64,000 nt of DNA, from positions 62,001-126,000 of the forward strand of contig NZ_RPOK01000002.1 of NCBI RefSeq assembly GCF_003820355.1. Reading direction: 5' to 3'. Below are positions 63,443 through 64,000 of this stretch, piece after piece. The notes beneath the pieces were generated by a model. The model worked only from the letters and a program-made list of their open reading frames with translations. It did not search any database and was not told the DNA's origin. The first letter of the stretch is position 1, and each line of letters begins with the position of its first letter. The position numbers and the translations under genes are program-made. Source of the DNA: Paralteromonas sediminis. GTDB taxonomy: Bacteria; Pseudomonadota; Gammaproteobacteria; Enterobacterales; Alteromonadaceae.

Positions 63443-64000
63443 TCCACACTAATCCCCAGTCCAGCGCACTTTTGCAGTAGTGCTTTTAGCTTGTTTTGGG
63501 GAATTGTTGCTTTAATAGTGAGTTTATCTGTGTAGCGTGTGTGGCCAATTTCACCAGAAAGCCCAGTGACAATGTGCCTGAAATTGTGCTCTTTGTTAAA
63601 TTCCATTACAGCGTAAACCTCAGACAAAGGAACGAATGAGGTAGTTGGAAGCTGTGTCAGAACTTGTTTCGCCGCATTCGCGTATGCCCTTATCAAGCCA
63701 CCGGCACCAAGCTTAATACCGCCAAAATAACGGGAAACGACAATTATAGTATTACCAATATTATGGTGCTGAATAATGTTCAAAATAGGTTTGCCAGCAG
63801 TGCCAGAAGGCTCTCCATCATCTGACATACTGGCGTGCTCTGGCTGCATCGGCTGACCAATAATATAGGCCCAACAGTGATGTCTAGCAGAAGGGTAACG
63901 CTGCTTTTCTGCCTTAAGCACATTAACCGCGCTTTCTTTGTCTCTGACTTCCGTGGCATAGGCGTGAAAGTCACTTTTTTTCACGTCTATTGACACACGT
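63430..64000 (-). CDS. yigZ: YigZ/IMPACT-family protein (cut by right edge)
   Basis: At least 188 residues of a YigZ-type protein, lacking roughly a dozen N-terminal residues compared with E. coli YigZ. The frame is open to the window edge, so the GTG at 63996 is probably not the start. Diagnostic segments are SARHHCWAYIIGQPMQ, SDDGEPSGTAGKPIL and VVSRYFGGIKLGAGGLIRAY. The family fold is a two-domain ribosomal-S5/EF-G-like structure implicated in translation or stress control; the bacterial role is not settled. Confidence 0.9.
   Translation of the reverse strand, partial: RVSIDVKKSDFHAYATEVRDKESAVNVLKAEKQRYPSARHHCWAYIIGQPMQPEHASMSDDGEPSGTAGKPILNIIQHHNIGNTIIVVSRYFGGIKLGAGGLIRAYANAAKQVLTQLPTTSFVPLSEVYAVMEFNKEHNFRHIVTGLSGEIGHTRYTDKLTIKATIPQNKLKALLQKCAGLGISVDQGG

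Overview
The window reads as a chromosomal segment of a marine, aerobic, Gram-negative gammaproteobacterium, most likely in the Alteromonadales (Alteromonas/Paraglaciecola-like). This is inferred from gene content, not from a marker gene. The grounds are five TonB-dependent receptors, an Mrp Na+/H+ antiporter operon, a BCCT compatible-solute transporter beside a CosR-like regulator, the D-glutamate genes dgcN/dgcA, a secreted GH16 glycosidase, and a flavin-dependent halogenase/SapC/DUF6445 group. I saw no tRNA, rRNA, CRISPR array, insertion sequence, integrase or phage gene. The first and last genes run off the window edges.

Layout. 1-4.4 kb: a heme uptake locus, with a TonB-dependent heme receptor (cut by the left edge) divergent from hmuT-hmuU-hmuV-hugZ. 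4.4-6.9 kb: two membrane diguanylate cyclases, then a bidirectional terminator and a cold-shock gene. 7.3-9.8 kb: a BCCT transporter with its probable MarR-type regulator. 10-14.7 kb: a TonB receptor followed by a TPR-sulfotransferase. 14.7-19.7 kb: a di-heme peroxidase lipoprotein, an S9 peptidase, an NTF2-like secreted protein and a threonine aldolase. 19.8-24.9 kb: two more TonB receptors. The second is ZnuD-like, with three His/Asp-rich loops and a convincing Zur operator. 25-27.1 kb: two orphan periplasmic binding proteins.

27.2-40.8 kb is the most interesting part. It holds two tail-to-tail flavin-dependent halogenases, sapC, a DUF6445 protein with a 2-oxoglutarate-oxygenase-like residue pattern, a six-gene Mrp operon, and a large TonB receptor. 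Everything from the second halogenase to the receptor lies on the minus strand. Two identical 14-bp palindromes, exactly 21 bp apart, precede the receptor. A one-mismatch copy precedes the DUF6445 gene. So the receptor and the DUF6445-sapC-halogenase operon appear to share a LacI-type regulator, although the Mrp operon, flanked by its own terminators, sits between them.

41-46.9 kb: two unrecognised genes, the D-glutamate catabolic set (a LysR regulator, dgcN, dgcA) with a likely LysR box, and a sulfotransferase-like protein with a coiled-coil tail. 46.9-51.7 kb: a chemoreceptor, a DUF6436 thioredoxin-like protein with CxC motifs, a GH16 enzyme, an AlkC-type DNA glycosylase with a C-terminal Ig-like domain, and a DUF2141 protein. 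51.8-56.7 kb: a MacAB-like exporter (adaptor, ATPase, two permeases) and a short-chain dehydrogenase. 56.8-64 kb: upp, a serine hydrolase, the 5-oxoprolinase genes pxpABC, an LtrA-family gene lacking its conserved N-terminus, an unrecognised membrane protein and a YigZ gene running off the right edge.

Genes are tightly packed. Several convergent pairs overlap at their 3' ends, by 4 to 56 bp. Intergenic gaps longer than about 300 bp are almost absent; the only one is 40676-41093.
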